NCBI GenBank assembly: GCA_947504195.1
Contig: CANNGN010000001.1
Location: 186,001 to 250,000 of the forward strand
Length of the DNA stretch: 64,000 nucleotides
Source of the DNA: an uncultured Vibrio sp.
GTDB taxonomy: Bacteria; Pseudomonadota; Gammaproteobacteria; Enterobacterales; Vibrionaceae
Reading direction: 5' to 3'
Below are positions 17,072 to 26,269 of the stretch, piece by piece. How positions within the stretch are numbered: position 1 is the stretch's first letter; each line of letters begins with the position of its first letter. A program made the translations under genes and the position numbers. The notes beneath the pieces are model-generated. The model had not been told where the DNA came from. It did no database searches and was given only the letters and a program-made list of their open reading frames with translations.

Positions 17072-19000
17072 ATGAAGAATGGAACAATAATGATGGAACA
17101 AACGCTGCAACAATACTTTGGTTTCGACTATTTACGCCAGGGTCAATCTGAGGTTATTCAACATATTTTAGACGGACAATCAGCCGCGGCTATTTTTCCT
17201 ACTGGTTCGGGGAAATCACTGTGTTATCAATTGCCAGCGGTAATGTTACCTCATTTAACGTTGGTGATTTCTCCACTGTTGGCCTTAATCAGTGATCAAT
17301 TGGAGTTTCTACACAGTAAAGGAATCGCCGCAGCGAGCATCGATTCGACTCAAGACAGAGAAAGCACGCAAGCCATTATGCAGCAGGTAAAAAGTGGCGA
17401 GTTGAAAGTACTGATGATTTCTGTGGAGCGCTTGAAGAATGAGCGTTTTCGTCAATTTATTTCCCAAGTGCCCATCTCTTTGTTAGTGGTCGATGAAGCA
17501 CACTGTATTTCGGAATGGGGCCATAATTTTCGGCCTGATTACCTAAAGCTTCCGTATTATCGTCAACAGCTCAATATTTCTCAGGTGTTATTGCTAACCG
17601 CTACAGCTACACCTCAAGTTATTACGGATATGAGCGAAAAGTTTGATATTGCGCCAGATGCCATCACAGTGACTGGGTTTTATCGGCCGAATTTGCATCT
17701 TTCGGTCATACCGTGTACCGAAGAAGAGAAATTTGACCAGTTAGCTAAGCTGTTAACTCAAAATTCTCATGCTCCAGCCATAGTGTATGTGACATTACAG
17801 AAAACAGCGGAAATCATTGCCAGTCGATTACAGCGTATCGGTGTAGACGCCACCCCGTATCACGCCGGATTAAAGCACGAAATACGGCAATCGATTCAAC
17901 AAGAGTTTATGAATGGTTCTTCTAATTGCATCGTTGCTACGATTGCGTTTGGTATGGGCATCGACAAAGCGGATATTCGTCAGGTGATTCACTATGACTT
18001 ACCTAAATCAATAGAGAATTATTCTCAGGAAATCGGTCGGGCAGGGCGAGATGGAAAGGTGTCGCAATGTACGATATTGGCCAATACCGATAGTCTAAAT
18101 GTATTGGAAAACTTCATTTATGGTGATACTCCAGACAAAGCTTCGATTGAGTATGTCGTCGATGACATCATGGCATCAACAGGAAGCTGGGAAGTGATGA
18201 TGACACGCCTGTCGAGCGAGAGTTATGTTCGCCAGTTGCCGCTGAAAACTCTGTTGGTTTATCTTGAACTTCGATCGATTATTCAATCCCAATTTAGTTA
18301 CTTCGCGACGTATCGTTTTAAGTTAAATCAAAGCATCGACAGCATCACGAGCCACTTTGAAGGTGAGCGTCGTCAGTTTGTTGAATCACTTTTTGCGTGT
18401 TGTCCAAAAGCTAAAACTTGGTACAGCGTAGACTTCGATGCGTTATGGATAGGTTATCAAACGGAACGCAAGCGCGTTGTCGCGGCATTGGATTATTTTC
18501 ATCAGCAAGGTTGGATCGATCTTGAGAGTAAGCAGATAACCGATGTGTATAAAGTTCTAGACCGTCAGCAGTCTAAGTCACAATTGGTGGATGATCTGTA
18601 TCAGTTATTTGAGAAGAAAGAGCAGAGCGAAATTAATCGAATTCAGATGATGCTCGACTTCTTTCAAAGTAGAGCATGTTTGAGTTCAACGTTAGCGAGC
18701 TACTTTGCTGATACTCAAGCACCGCAACGTTGTGGCCACTGCTCGGTATGCCAAGGAGAGATTGCGACATTGAGCGGAAGAACGTTGCCCGATCTTGATG
18801 TTCAACAAATTGAAGGTTGGATCAAGCCGTATATTCAAGCCAGTACACAGCCATTAACAGAAAAAGCGTTAACGCGATTTTTATGTGGAATCACCACGCC
18901 ACTGAGCACAAAATTGAAAGGCAGTAAGATGGAAGGCTTTGGAACCTTGGAGTTTTATCCCTTTGCGCAAGTCAGCGAAGTGGTGAAGACACTGCTATAA
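17072..19000 (+). CDS. RecQ-family ATP-dependent DNA helicase
   Basis: A 642-residue superfamily 2 helicase, 3'-5' by family. Motifs: Walker A TGSGKS (K48), ISPLLALISDQ, Walker B DEAH (141-144) followed by the RecQ aromatic-rich loop CISEWGHNFRPDY, TATATP, VATIAFGMGIDKADIR and the motif VI region SQEIGRAGRDG. Near the C-terminus a four-cysteine zinc site is visible (RAC, then CGHCSVC). No clear HRDC domain follows, and it differs from classical RecQ, so it is probably the second RecQ-like helicase carried by vibrios rather than the recQ orthologue. ATG at 17072 has GGTGAG upstream; paired ATGs at 17090 and 17093 are alternatives. Confidence 0.88.
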   Translation: MKNGTIMMEQTLQQYFGFDYLRQGQSEVIQHILDGQSAAAIFPTGSGKSLCYQLPAVMLPHLTLVISPLLALISDQLEFLHSKGIAAASIDSTQDRESTQAIMQQVKSGELKVLMISVERLKNERFRQFISQVPISLLVVDEAHCISEWGHNFRPDYLKLPYYRQQLNISQVLLLTATATPQVITDMSEKFDIAPDAITVTGFYRPNLHLSVIPCTEEEKFDQLAKLLTQNSHAPAIVYVTLQKTAEIIASRLQRIGVDATPYHAGLKHEIRQSIQQEFMNGSSNCIVATIAFGMGIDKADIRQVIHYDLPKSIENYSQEIGRAGRDGKVSQCTILANTDSLNVLENFIYGDTPDKASIEYVVDDIMASTGSWEVMMTRLSSESYVRQLPLKTLLVYLELRSIIQSQFSYFATYRFKLNQSIDSITSHFEGERRQFVESLFACCPKAKTWYSVDFDALWIGYQTERKRVVAALDYFHQQGWIDLESKQITDVYKVLDRQQSKSQLVDDLYQLFEKKEQSEINRIQMMLDFFQSRACLSSTLASYFADTQAPQRCGHCSVCQGEIATLSGRTLPDLDVQQIEGWIKPYIQASTQPLTEKALTRFLCGITTPLSTKLKGSKMEGFGTLEFYPFAQVSEVVKTLL

Positions 19001-19043
19001 CTTAGTGTATGCTTAACTCTAATATCATCACGGAGAGAGAATC

Positions 19044-19073
19044 ATGCAACCCTATTTAAAGGTACAGAAATAA
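19044..19073 (+). CDS. Nine-codon leader ORF coupled to the NlpC lipoprotein gene
   Basis: ATG at 19044 has the strong ribosome site GGAGAGAG and encodes MQPYLKVQK before a TAA that overlaps the ATG of the lipoprotein gene by one base (TAATG). The lipoprotein's own ribosome site is weaker. This suggests translational coupling rather than a functional peptide. Confidence 0.35.
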   Translation: MQPYLKVQK

Positions 19074-19576
19074 TGGAAATTCGACAAAATGGCGTCATCC
19101 TTATTTTTTCCATGTTTCTATTGGTAGGTTGTAGCATGGGCCCTGAACGAGAAGGTTTCCATACTGCTACCTCTAGCCCTAAACGTGAAATTCTTGGTGA
19201 TTCTGAGTCGGTCAAACAACGTTTGTTGGGCCATTATGGCGAATGGAAAGGAACGCCGTACGTCTATGGTGGACTGAGCAGCCGAGGTGTTGATTGTTCG
19301 GGTTTCGTTTATTTGACCTTTTTGGAGCGTTTGGGGCTGACACTACCGCGAACCACGTCATCTCAAGTAAAAGTCGGTATTAAAGTCTCACCACGGAAGA
19401 TGAAAGTTGGGGATTTGGTGTTCTTTAAAACAGGGTTTAATACTCGCCATGTTGGAATTTACTTAGGTGATAATCAGTTTCTTCATGCGTCAGAATCGAA
19501 AGGTGTGATCATTTCATTTTTGACGAACCCATATTGGCAGAGCCATTTTTGGCAGGTTAGAAGAGTGATGGCTTAA
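19073..19576 (+). CDS. NlpC/P60 family lipoprotein, cell-wall peptidase
   Basis: A 167-residue lipoprotein with lipobox LVGC (Cys20) and an NlpC/P60 papain-like domain, expected to cut peptidoglycan stem peptides at the D-Glu-diaminopimelate bond. The catalytic triad is Cys75 (GVDCSGFVY), His126 (TRHVGIYLG) and His138 (FLHAS). GTPYVYGG before the Cys and VGDLVFF between the two parts are typical. It resembles E. coli NlpC and MepS. It lies 72 bases downstream of the RecQ-like gene and follows a tiny overlapping ORF with a strong ribosome site. Confidence 0.9.
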   Translation: MEIRQNGVILIFSMFLLVGCSMGPEREGFHTATSSPKREILGDSESVKQRLLGHYGEWKGTPYVYGGLSSRGVDCSGFVYLTFLERLGLTLPRTTSSQVKVGIKVSPRKMKVGDLVFFKTGFNTRHVGIYLGDNQFLHASESKGVIISFLTNPYWQSHFWQVRRVMA

Positions 19577-19842
19577 TTTATAATGCTGTCTTTGTTGTTC
19601 CAGTTTCCCAGAAGTATCACGTGGTAGTAATGCATTACTCTACGCAACCGGTACTAACATTACACCAATGTAGTGACCAACTATGAAAAACGCATAAATC
19701 TTTTGCGGGAGTGTTCTATAATAAAGAAAAAGCGATCCGTTTCTTCGACGTATTTCGGGTCTGATGTTAAACGGAATTAAACCACTGACTTCTAAGTTTA
19801 CTGTCTTGTTTTCAGAAAAAGTGGCTCTTAACAGGACGAAAT
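19577..19842. promoter_or_regulatory. Upstream region of GGDEF-EAL gene with 14-bp palindrome
   Basis: This spacer holds a perfect palindrome, AGTAATGCATTACT (19626-19639), a possible operator. Which regulator would bind is unknown. Confidence 0.3.
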
Positions 19843-22452
19843 ATGAAACGTCAATATGTCCAAACTATTCAAGTTAATTCAGTGAGACATTTAAGATTCT
19901 TAGCTATAACCTTTATTCTGTTGATCGGGGTAATGCTTTCAGTATCTCCGCTCTATGCTGCACTCAATGACAATAAAATAAACTTGGCGAATAAACATGT
20001 TCTGTATCTAAGCTCTTATTCGCCTTCCTTTGAGACCTTTTCCCCACAAGTCGATGGTATTAAATCGATTTTCTCTGAAAATCAGATCAAGCTTGATATC
20101 GAATTTATGGATAGTAAGCGCCTCAATAGAGAAGCAAATGTTACCCATTTCGACCAACTTTTTTCTTATAAACTTAGCCAGCTAGATGATTATGATGCGG
20201 TTATTGTTGCCGATGACAATGCCACAAACTACCTGATGGAGAAACGCTCGACATACTTTCCAGACACTCCCATTGTATTTCTGGGTGTCAACAACCTCGA
20301 GAACGCGAGGCAATACAGTAAAAACCCTATGGTTACGGGTGTCGTTGAGGAAATATCTATGGCTGATACATTAGCCATGGCTAAACAGCTCAACCCAAAT
20401 GCTAAAAGAATTGTTGCCTTGGCTGATAAGACGACTTCAGGTGTTCAAGATTTAGCCATATTCTATGAACAAAGTGACTTGTTCTCTGATATGGAAATGA
20501 CTCATATCGACCTTTCAGAAATGACATTTGCCAATTTTGCTGATGCTATTTCTAAACTTGGTCCAGAAGATATTATCATTCGCCTAACAGCCTATAGAGA
20601 TATAACGGGCACAACGATATCCTTCAGTGAAGGACTTAAATTAGTTTTGGACAATGTCAATCAACCTGTATATCACACCTATTACTGGGGGATTCCTGAT
20701 GGACTTATTGGTGGTAAAATTGTTAGCCACTTTGAACAGGGCGTAACCGCAGCGAAGTTAGTTACCGACATCCTTAAAGGTGCCGACATTAGTCAGATCC
20801 CTTTGGTGGAGAACAGTCCAAATAAATATATGGTTAATTACAATGTATTAAAGGCCTATGGTTACGATGAAAGCCTCCTTCCAAAAGGAACAGAGCTGCT
20901 AGGCAAGGAAATGGGATTCTTCCAACAATATCGGCAATACATATTAGCGACGATATTCATTCTTTTGATCCAAGGTGTGATTATTTTCTATTTGGTTCTT
21001 AATGTAAGAAAAAGAAAAAAAATTGAATTTACTCTACTAAAAAATAAACAACAACTTGTACAGGCCAATAATGAACTCTCGGCAAATAATAAGGATCTTA
21101 CTACTGCCTTTGACAACATCAGAGAACAGGAAGAGCACATTTATCGACTGATCAATATCGACAATCTAACTGGTCTTAAAAATCGTTTTTCTATATCTGA
21201 AACCATAGACAACGCTATAAAGAAAGCCCATAGTCAAGAGAAGCTCGCGATTCTATTTCTCGATGTGGATAATTTCAAAAATATCAATGATACCCATGGC
21301 CATGATATGGGCGATCGAATTATTAAAGCCACAGGTGACCTGCTCAACAAATATGTGTCCGATAAAGTTCATATTGGACGATTTGGTGGCGATGAATTTA
21401 TCTTCTGTGTTCACTATGATGATAGTGAAAAGGAGTTAGATCCATTAATCCAAGAGATCCAAAGCCTATTTTTAAATCCGATCACCATTGATCAAAATTC
21501 CTTCTATTTTACGGTCAGTATTGGAGTTGCACTCTTTCCTGAACATGCTCCAGAACAGAGGGAACTGATCCAACTCGCAGATCTTGCTCTCTATGAAGCT
21601 AAGGATCGAGGAAGAAATACAATTGTCTACTTTAATGATTCAATGAATAACACTTTGTCTGAAAAAATGGATTTCCAAAATGCTGTCAGAGACGGTTTCA
21701 GCAAAGGTGAATTTCGAATGAATTATCAGCCGTATATCGATTTAGGTACTGGCAAAGTAACGGGCCTTGAAGCGCTTATTCGTTGGAACAGTCCGATATT
21801 GGGCCAGGTTTCGCCATATCGCTTGATCAGCGCGGCTGAGGAAATGGGGTTTATTGTTGAACTGGGTCAGTGGATATTTCAAGAAGCCTGTAAATTTGCA
21901 AAAATGATCAACGAGAGTGCCGATGCCCCCATCATGGTTTCCATCAATGTATCTCCGCTTCAAGTTATGGATCAGTATTTCAGCGACACTATCTTTAACA
22001 TCATTAGTGAAGTAGGAATTGCTCCTAAACATATTTGCTTGGAGGTGACGGAGACCGTACTACTGTCTTCGATGGAAAACAGCCGAAAAGTTTTTGAGCA
22101 ACTCCAAGAGTATGGCATTAGGATTGCGTTGGATGATTTTGGTACGGGTTACTCTTCTTTAAGTTATTTTAAAGAGCTGTCATTCGATATCTTGAAAATT
22201 GACAAGTCTTTTGTCGATAACATTACATCTACCGACTACGAAGCCTATTTATCTAGGGTAATGATAACTTTGGCACATATGAAGTCTTTGAGAGTAGTTG
22301 CAGAAGGTGTTGAAGAACAAAGTCAACAAGAAGCATTGAGTTCGTTTAACTGCGATATGGTTCAGGGTTACTATTATTCAGTGCCTTTGGAATCGAAGGA
22401 TGTTAAAAGCTTTATTGATAAATACCACACGGATAAGCTTCAGGCTATGTAA
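19843..22452 (+). CDS. Periplasmic-sensor GGDEF-EAL protein
   Basis: An 869-residue inner-membrane protein that could both make and degrade c-di-GMP. N-terminal signal anchor (about 18-40), a periplasmic ABC substrate-binding-like sensor domain (about 48-355: VLYLSSYSPSFETF, AVIVADDNATNYL, VFLGVNNLENA, YYWGIPDGLIGGKI), one membrane helix (about 367-387), coiled-coil linker, GGDEF (motif 515-519, FGGDEF) and EAL. The EAL motif is at 643-645 (GLEALIRW), and the metal and base residues are seen in EVTETVLL, LDDFGTGYSSL, DILKIDKSFV and VAEGVE, so phosphodiesterase activity is likely. No RxxD I-site lies upstream of GGDEF. The start has AGGA six bases upstream. Sensor ligand unknown. Confidence 0.92.
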   Translation: MKRQYVQTIQVNSVRHLRFLAITFILLIGVMLSVSPLYAALNDNKINLANKHVLYLSSYSPSFETFSPQVDGIKSIFSENQIKLDIEFMDSKRLNREANVTHFDQLFSYKLSQLDDYDAVIVADDNATNYLMEKRSTYFPDTPIVFLGVNNLENARQYSKNPMVTGVVEEISMADTLAMAKQLNPNAKRIVALADKTTSGVQDLAIFYEQSDLFSDMEMTHIDLSEMTFANFADAISKLGPEDIIIRLTAYRDITGTTISFSEGLKLVLDNVNQPVYHTYYWGIPDGLIGGKIVSHFEQGVTAAKLVTDILKGADISQIPLVENSPNKYMVNYNVLKAYGYDESLLPKGTELLGKEMGFFQQYRQYILATIFILLIQGVIIFYLVLNVRKRKKIEFTLLKNKQQLVQANNELSANNKDLTTAFDNIREQEEHIYRLINIDNLTGLKNRFSISETIDNAIKKAHSQEKLAILFLDVDNFKNINDTHGHDMGDRIIKATGDLLNKYVSDKVHIGRFGGDEFIFCVHYDDSEKELDPLIQEIQSLFLNPITIDQNSFYFTVSIGVALFPEHAPEQRELIQLADLALYEAKDRGRNTIVYFNDSMNNTLSEKMDFQNAVRDGFSKGEFRMNYQPYIDLGTGKVTGLEALIRWNSPILGQVSPYRLISAAEEMGFIVELGQWIFQEACKFAKMINESADAPIMVSINVSPLQVMDQYFSDTIFNIISEVGIAPKHICLEVTETVLLSSMENSRKVFEQLQEYGIRIALDDFGTGYSSLSYFKELSFDILKIDKSFVDNITSTDYEAYLSRVMITLAHMKSLRVVAEGVEEQSQQEALSSFNCDMVQGYYYSVPLESKDVKSFIDKYHTDKLQAM

Positions 22453-22543
22453 AAAGGTAACTTTTAGCCTTCGAGCTTAATAATCATTTTTGGTAAGTAC
22501 ACCACGTTGTTCCGTCGTTAAAATTATCGTTACTCAGAAACTG

Positions 22544-22578
22544 AAAAAACCACTGTATACTCCTTAACAGTGGCTTTT
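22544..22578. terminator. Bidirectional terminator
   Basis: Stem CCACTGT (22550-22556) with ACAGTGG (22567-22573), with an A-run on the left and a T-rich stretch on the right. It lies between the convergent GGDEF-EAL gene and the symporter gene. Confidence 0.75.
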
Positions 22579-22605
22579 ATCGTTTATTTTACCTATAAAT
22601 ACGGT

Positions 22606-23862
22606 TTAGGCCTGTTGATTGGTGTACTCGACGTTTTTTGCTTCTTCATCGTTAATTAATGAATCAACAATAACGGCACAAGCTGCATCACCAGTGATGT
22701 TCAATGCAGTACGGATCATGTCGAACACGCGATCTAGAGCAAACAGAAGAGGAAGCCCTTCGATTGGAATACCCGCAGACAGAAGTACCGCAACCACTAG
22801 GAATGAAGGTCCTGGAACACCCGCTTGACCCACCGCGCCCAACGTCGCCGTTAGAATAATCGCAATGTACGATCCCATGCTCAAATCAATGTGGAACAGT
22901 TGAGCGAAGAATATTGCAACAAGTCCGTAATAAATTGCGTTACCAGACATATTGATGGTCGCACCTAATGGCAATACAAACGAGGCTGTTGAATTACGCA
23001 CACCTAAGTCATGCTCCACAGCGTCCATCGTTACTGGCAATGTCGCCATTGAAGAAGCAGTAGACAGTGCAACCGCTTGAGGTTTCTTCATTACAGATAG
23101 GAATTTACGCGCTGATGTTTTGGTGAAAATTTGAATCATCAGTGGATAAGCGATAAACCCGAAGATCAAGATAGCGGCAACGTAAACCGCGAATAGCTTG
23201 GCGACAACAGCAAGAGCACCGAAACCAAAGGTGCCAACGGCTTCTGCCATGAGACCGAATACACCAAGTGGTGCGATAAGCATGACTTTGTTAATCATCC
23301 ATACCATTGCATCGACGATGGTGTTCACGCCATTAATGATAGGTGTGCGCTTTTCAACACTTTGCTTCGAGATAGCGATACCAAAGAAGAGACAAAAGAC
23401 TAAGATCTGGAGAATGTTCGCTTCATTCAAGGATTGGAAAACATTGGTCGGGATCATCCCAACAATCGTGTCCCAAAATGTTGGTAATGCACCTTTAGAC
23501 GCGTATTCAGCCGAGAACATGCTCTCAATACTCGATACATCAATACCTACACCCGGTTGGAAAATCATGCCCATCACTAACGCTAAAGCAACGGCAGCAG
23601 CTGATGTGAACGCAAAGTAACCCAATGTCACCGCACCAACTTTACCGGCTGAGTGGCTATTTCCTAGTCCTGCAGCGCCTGAGATAAGAGCTACAGCGAC
23701 CAATGGGATGACTAACATTTTGATTAAATTAATAAAAATAGCACCAAGTGGCGCAAACATAGCTGCTTGGGGCCCCATTAGAGCGCCGACTGCGGTACCC
23801 ACGATCATAGCAATAACGACTTGAACGCCGATATTGGTTAGTAAACTTTTTTGTTTTGACAC
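22606..23862 (-). CDS. Dicarboxylate/amino acid:cation symporter (DAACS family)
   Basis: A 418-residue polytopic transporter of the glutamate/aspartate/dicarboxylate family, using Na+ or H+ coupling. Signatures include LIKMLVIPLVAVALISG (helix 2), the hairpin LSTASSMATLPVTM in place of the usual serine-rich HP1 tip, NMSGNAIYYG in place of the NMDGT sodium-site motif, and PGPSFLVVAVLL...LDRVFDMIRTALNITGDA for HP2 and helix 8. These variants leave the substrate open. The best start is GTG at 23862, with AGAGG seven bases upstream; an upstream ATG-like frame from 23913 is not supported. Confidence 0.88.
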   Translation of the reverse strand: MSKQKSLLTNIGVQVVIAMIVGTAVGALMGPQAAMFAPLGAIFINLIKMLVIPLVAVALISGAAGLGNSHSAGKVGAVTLGYFAFTSAAAVALALVMGMIFQPGVGIDVSSIESMFSAEYASKGALPTFWDTIVGMIPTNVFQSLNEANILQILVFCLFFGIAISKQSVEKRTPIINGVNTIVDAMVWMINKVMLIAPLGVFGLMAEAVGTFGFGALAVVAKLFAVYVAAILIFGFIAYPLMIQIFTKTSARKFLSVMKKPQAVALSTASSMATLPVTMDAVEHDLGVRNSTASFVLPLGATINMSGNAIYYGLVAIFFAQLFHIDLSMGSYIAIILTATLGAVGQAGVPGPSFLVVAVLLSAGIPIEGLPLLFALDRVFDMIRTALNITGDAACAVIVDSLINDEEAKNVEYTNQQA

Positions 23863-24144
23863 AGTGTAACCTCTGATAAAGTTGATTGTTCTCGTTGAAG
23901 AATTAATAACCAAATATTGTTATTAAATTAAACTTTTTAACTACAAATTTTATTATGAGTTTTATCGCCGAATTGAGCATTGTTTGTATTAATATGCAAA
24001 ATTATGGCGTTAATATTATGAATTGTTAGAGTATCGTCTGAGGATTTGGTTTGATTGACTAAAATCAAGAGAGTGGGAGAGAGATTAAGTGTTAATCGAT
24101 AATTCTGATATTTATTTGATATAAAGATGAATATATAACGTAAA
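23863..24144. other. Intergenic region upstream of symporter gene
   Basis: About 280 bases of AT-rich DNA between the symporter gene and the trp operon terminator. It should hold the symporter promoter. I see no further element. Confidence 0.4.
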
Positions 24145-24185
24145 TATAAAAAATCGATCGCTACCATAAGATAGACGATCGATTT
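24145..24185 (-). terminator. trp operon terminator
   Basis: Reading the minus strand, a 10-bp stem (24151-24160 with 24176-24185) is followed by a run of six T residues (24145-24150). It starts about 40 bases after the trpA stop and should end the trp transcript. Confidence 0.85.
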
Positions 24186-24222
24186 AAGAATGGCTTAACG
24201 GTTAGCGAAAACGTTGTACAAA

Positions 24223-25029
24223 TTACTTGTGTGTTGCCGCTTTCATTAAGCTGATGAAATCACTCATTTCACTAAGTAGTGCTTCTGGTTGAAATTGATG
24301 TTGCTCGATAATTTTAACCACAGCAGAGCCTGAAATTGCACCCGCTGCACCACTTACAATCGCTTGTTTTACTTGCGCTGGCTGAGAAATGCCGAATCCA
24401 AGTAATGCGGGTGGAGCATCGAAGCGCTTTAGAGCATCAAGCAGTTTATCGACGGGCATGTTTGCTTTGGTTTCTGCGCCAGTAACACCAGCACGAGAAA
24501 GCAAATAGGTATAGCCTTGGCCCAATTGTGCTACTTTCTTCAATGTCTCGTCATCCGCTGTCGGTGGGGCAATAAAGATAGGTTTGATATTGTGCGCATT
24601 GGCTTTCTCAATAAACATGGCACTTTCACCGGTTGGGACATCGGCAATCAATACTGAGTCAACTCCTGCGTTTTCACATTTCGCGTAAAACTCATCCACC
24701 CCATTTGAATACACCAAATTGGCGTACATTAGCAAACCAATCGGCAAATCGGGATAGAGTGCTCGGATTCGACTAATGATGTCAAAGCAGTGATCGGGTG
24801 TGGTTCCTGAATCCAAAGCTCGGATATTTGCGCCTTGAATGGTTGGGCCATCGGCAGAAGGATCAGAAAACGGGAAACCAAGTTCAAGAGCATCGGCACC
24901 AGATTCAACCAAGGTTTTTATGATTTCAAATGAAAGTTCTGGGCTCGGATCACCAATGGTAACGAATGGAACGAACGCGCCTTCGTTATTAGCTGCAAGC
25001 TTGGTAAAGAGTGATTGATAGCGATCCAT
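24223..25029 (-). CDS. trpA: Tryptophan synthase alpha subunit TrpA
   Basis: A 268-residue TIM barrel that cleaves indole-3-glycerol phosphate to indole and glyceraldehyde 3-phosphate; the indole is passed to TrpB. Catalytic Glu49 and Asp60 are in [19 protein letters not shown], and the phosphate-binding region [10 protein letters not shown] and [10 protein letters not shown] are present. Length matches E. coli TrpA (268). The ATG overlaps the trpB stop by one base (TAATG), so translation is coupled. Last gene of the operon. Confidence 0.98.
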   Translation of the reverse strand: MDRYQSLFTKLAANNEGAFVPFVTIGDPSPELSFEIIKTLVESGADALELGFPFSDPSADGPTIQGANIRALDSGTTPDHCFDIISRIRALYPDLPIGLLMYANLVYSNGVDEFYAKCENAGVDSVLIADVPTGESAMFIEKANAHNIKPIFIAPPTADDETLKKVAQLGQGYTYLLSRAGVTGAETKANMPVDKLLDALKRFDAPPALLGFGISQPAQVKQAIVSGAAGAISGSAVVKIIEQHQFQPEALLSEMSDFISLMKAATHK

Positions 25030-26219
25030 TATAGAACTCCTTTGTCTTCAAGGATTTTATGTACGGTGAAGATATCTTTATCGCCACGCCCAGATAGGTT
25101 TACTACCAATGTTTGTTCTTTTTCTGGCTCAGAACGCGCCATTTTTAATGCGTGAGCTAAAGCGTGAGAAGATTCTAACGCAGGGATAATACCTTCATTT
25201 CGTGCTAACTCTTGGAATGCATCCAACGCTTCATCATCGGTAGCATCAACATATTCAGCACGACCAATTGCGTTCAAGTGGGCGTGTTGTGGACCAACAG
25301 ATGGAAAATCCAAACCCGCAGAAATAGAGTAAGACTCTTCTACTTGACCATGTGGGTCTTGCATGAGAGGCGCTTTCATACCAAAGAAAATCCCGGTTTT
25401 GGCGTGCTTAAGTGGTGCGCCATGCTTTTCAGTATCAACACCAAGACCACCGGGTTCGACACCGATCAAACGCACGGACTCTTCTTCGATAAAATCAGCA
25501 AACATACCGATGGCATTTGAACCGCCACCGACACAAGCAATGACTGCATCAGGAAGTTTTCCTTCACGTGCAAGTATCTGGTTTTTGGTCTCTTCACCAA
25601 TCATGCGTTGAAATTCGCGAACGATGGTTGGGAATGGATGTGGCCCTGCCGCAGTACCAAGTAGATAATGCGCTTTTTCATAGCTGGCAGACCAATCACG
25701 AAGTGCTTCGTTACATGCGTCTTTTAGTGTCGATGAACCAGAGTGAACAGGAATTACTTCAGCGCCCATTAGTCGCATGCGAAAAACGTTAGGGCTTTGA
25801 CGTTCAACATCTTTCGCACCCATATACACTTTGCATTTTAAATCGAGTAGAGCACAAGCAAGTGCAGTTGCAACGCCATGTTGACCTGCGCCTGTTTCAG
25901 CGATGATCTCTTTTTTACCCATGCGTTTAGCCAATAATGCTTGACCTAATACTTGGTTGGTTTTATGCGCGCCGCCATGGAGCAAATCTTCACGTTTAAG
26001 GTAAAGTTTGGTTTTCGTTCCCTTGGTCAAGTTGCGCGTGAGTGTCAACGCTGTTGGACGTCCAGCGTACTCTTGTAAAAGCGTCATAAACTCGGCTTGA
26101 AATTCAGGGTCTTCTTGGGCGTCGATGAACGCTTGCTCTAATTGGTCGAGAGCTGGAACCAGAATTTGCGGTACAAATTGGCCACCGTATTCGCCAAAGT
26201 AGGCATCTAATTTAGACAT
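25029..26219 (-). CDS. trpB: Tryptophan synthase beta subunit TrpB
   Basis: A 396-residue PLP enzyme that joins indole and serine to give tryptophan. The PLP Lys is K86 in [12 protein letters not shown], and the glycine-rich phosphate site is [10 protein letters not shown]. The N-terminal [13 protein letters not shown] and C-terminal NLSGRGDKD are conserved. It overlaps trpA by one base and lies 50 bases after trpCF. Confidence 0.99.
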   Translation of the reverse strand: MSKLDAYFGEYGGQFVPQILVPALDQLEQAFIDAQEDPEFQAEFMTLLQEYAGRPTALTLTRNLTKGTKTKLYLKREDLLHGGAHKTNQVLGQALLAKRMGKKEIIAETGAGQHGVATALACALLDLKCKVYMGAKDVERQSPNVFRMRLMGAEVIPVHSGSSTLKDACNEALRDWSASYEKAHYLLGTAAGPHPFPTIVREFQRMIGEETKNQILAREGKLPDAVIACVGGGSNAIGMFADFIEEESVRLIGVEPGGLGVDTEKHGAPLKHAKTGIFFGMKAPLMQDPHGQVEESYSISAGLDFPSVGPQHAHLNAIGRAEYVDATDDEALDAFQELARNEGIIPALESSHALAHALKMARSEPEKEQTLVVNLSGRGDKDIFTVHKILEDKGVL

Positions 26220-26269
26220 GTATTCTTATCCTTAAAAATGGGTATTCGCACTTATCTGCAATCGTTCGC

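Noticed and set aside
23198..23620. Plus-strand 140-residue ORF inside the symporter gene
   Set aside because: Shadow of membrane-helix codons in the real gene; low-complexity composition.
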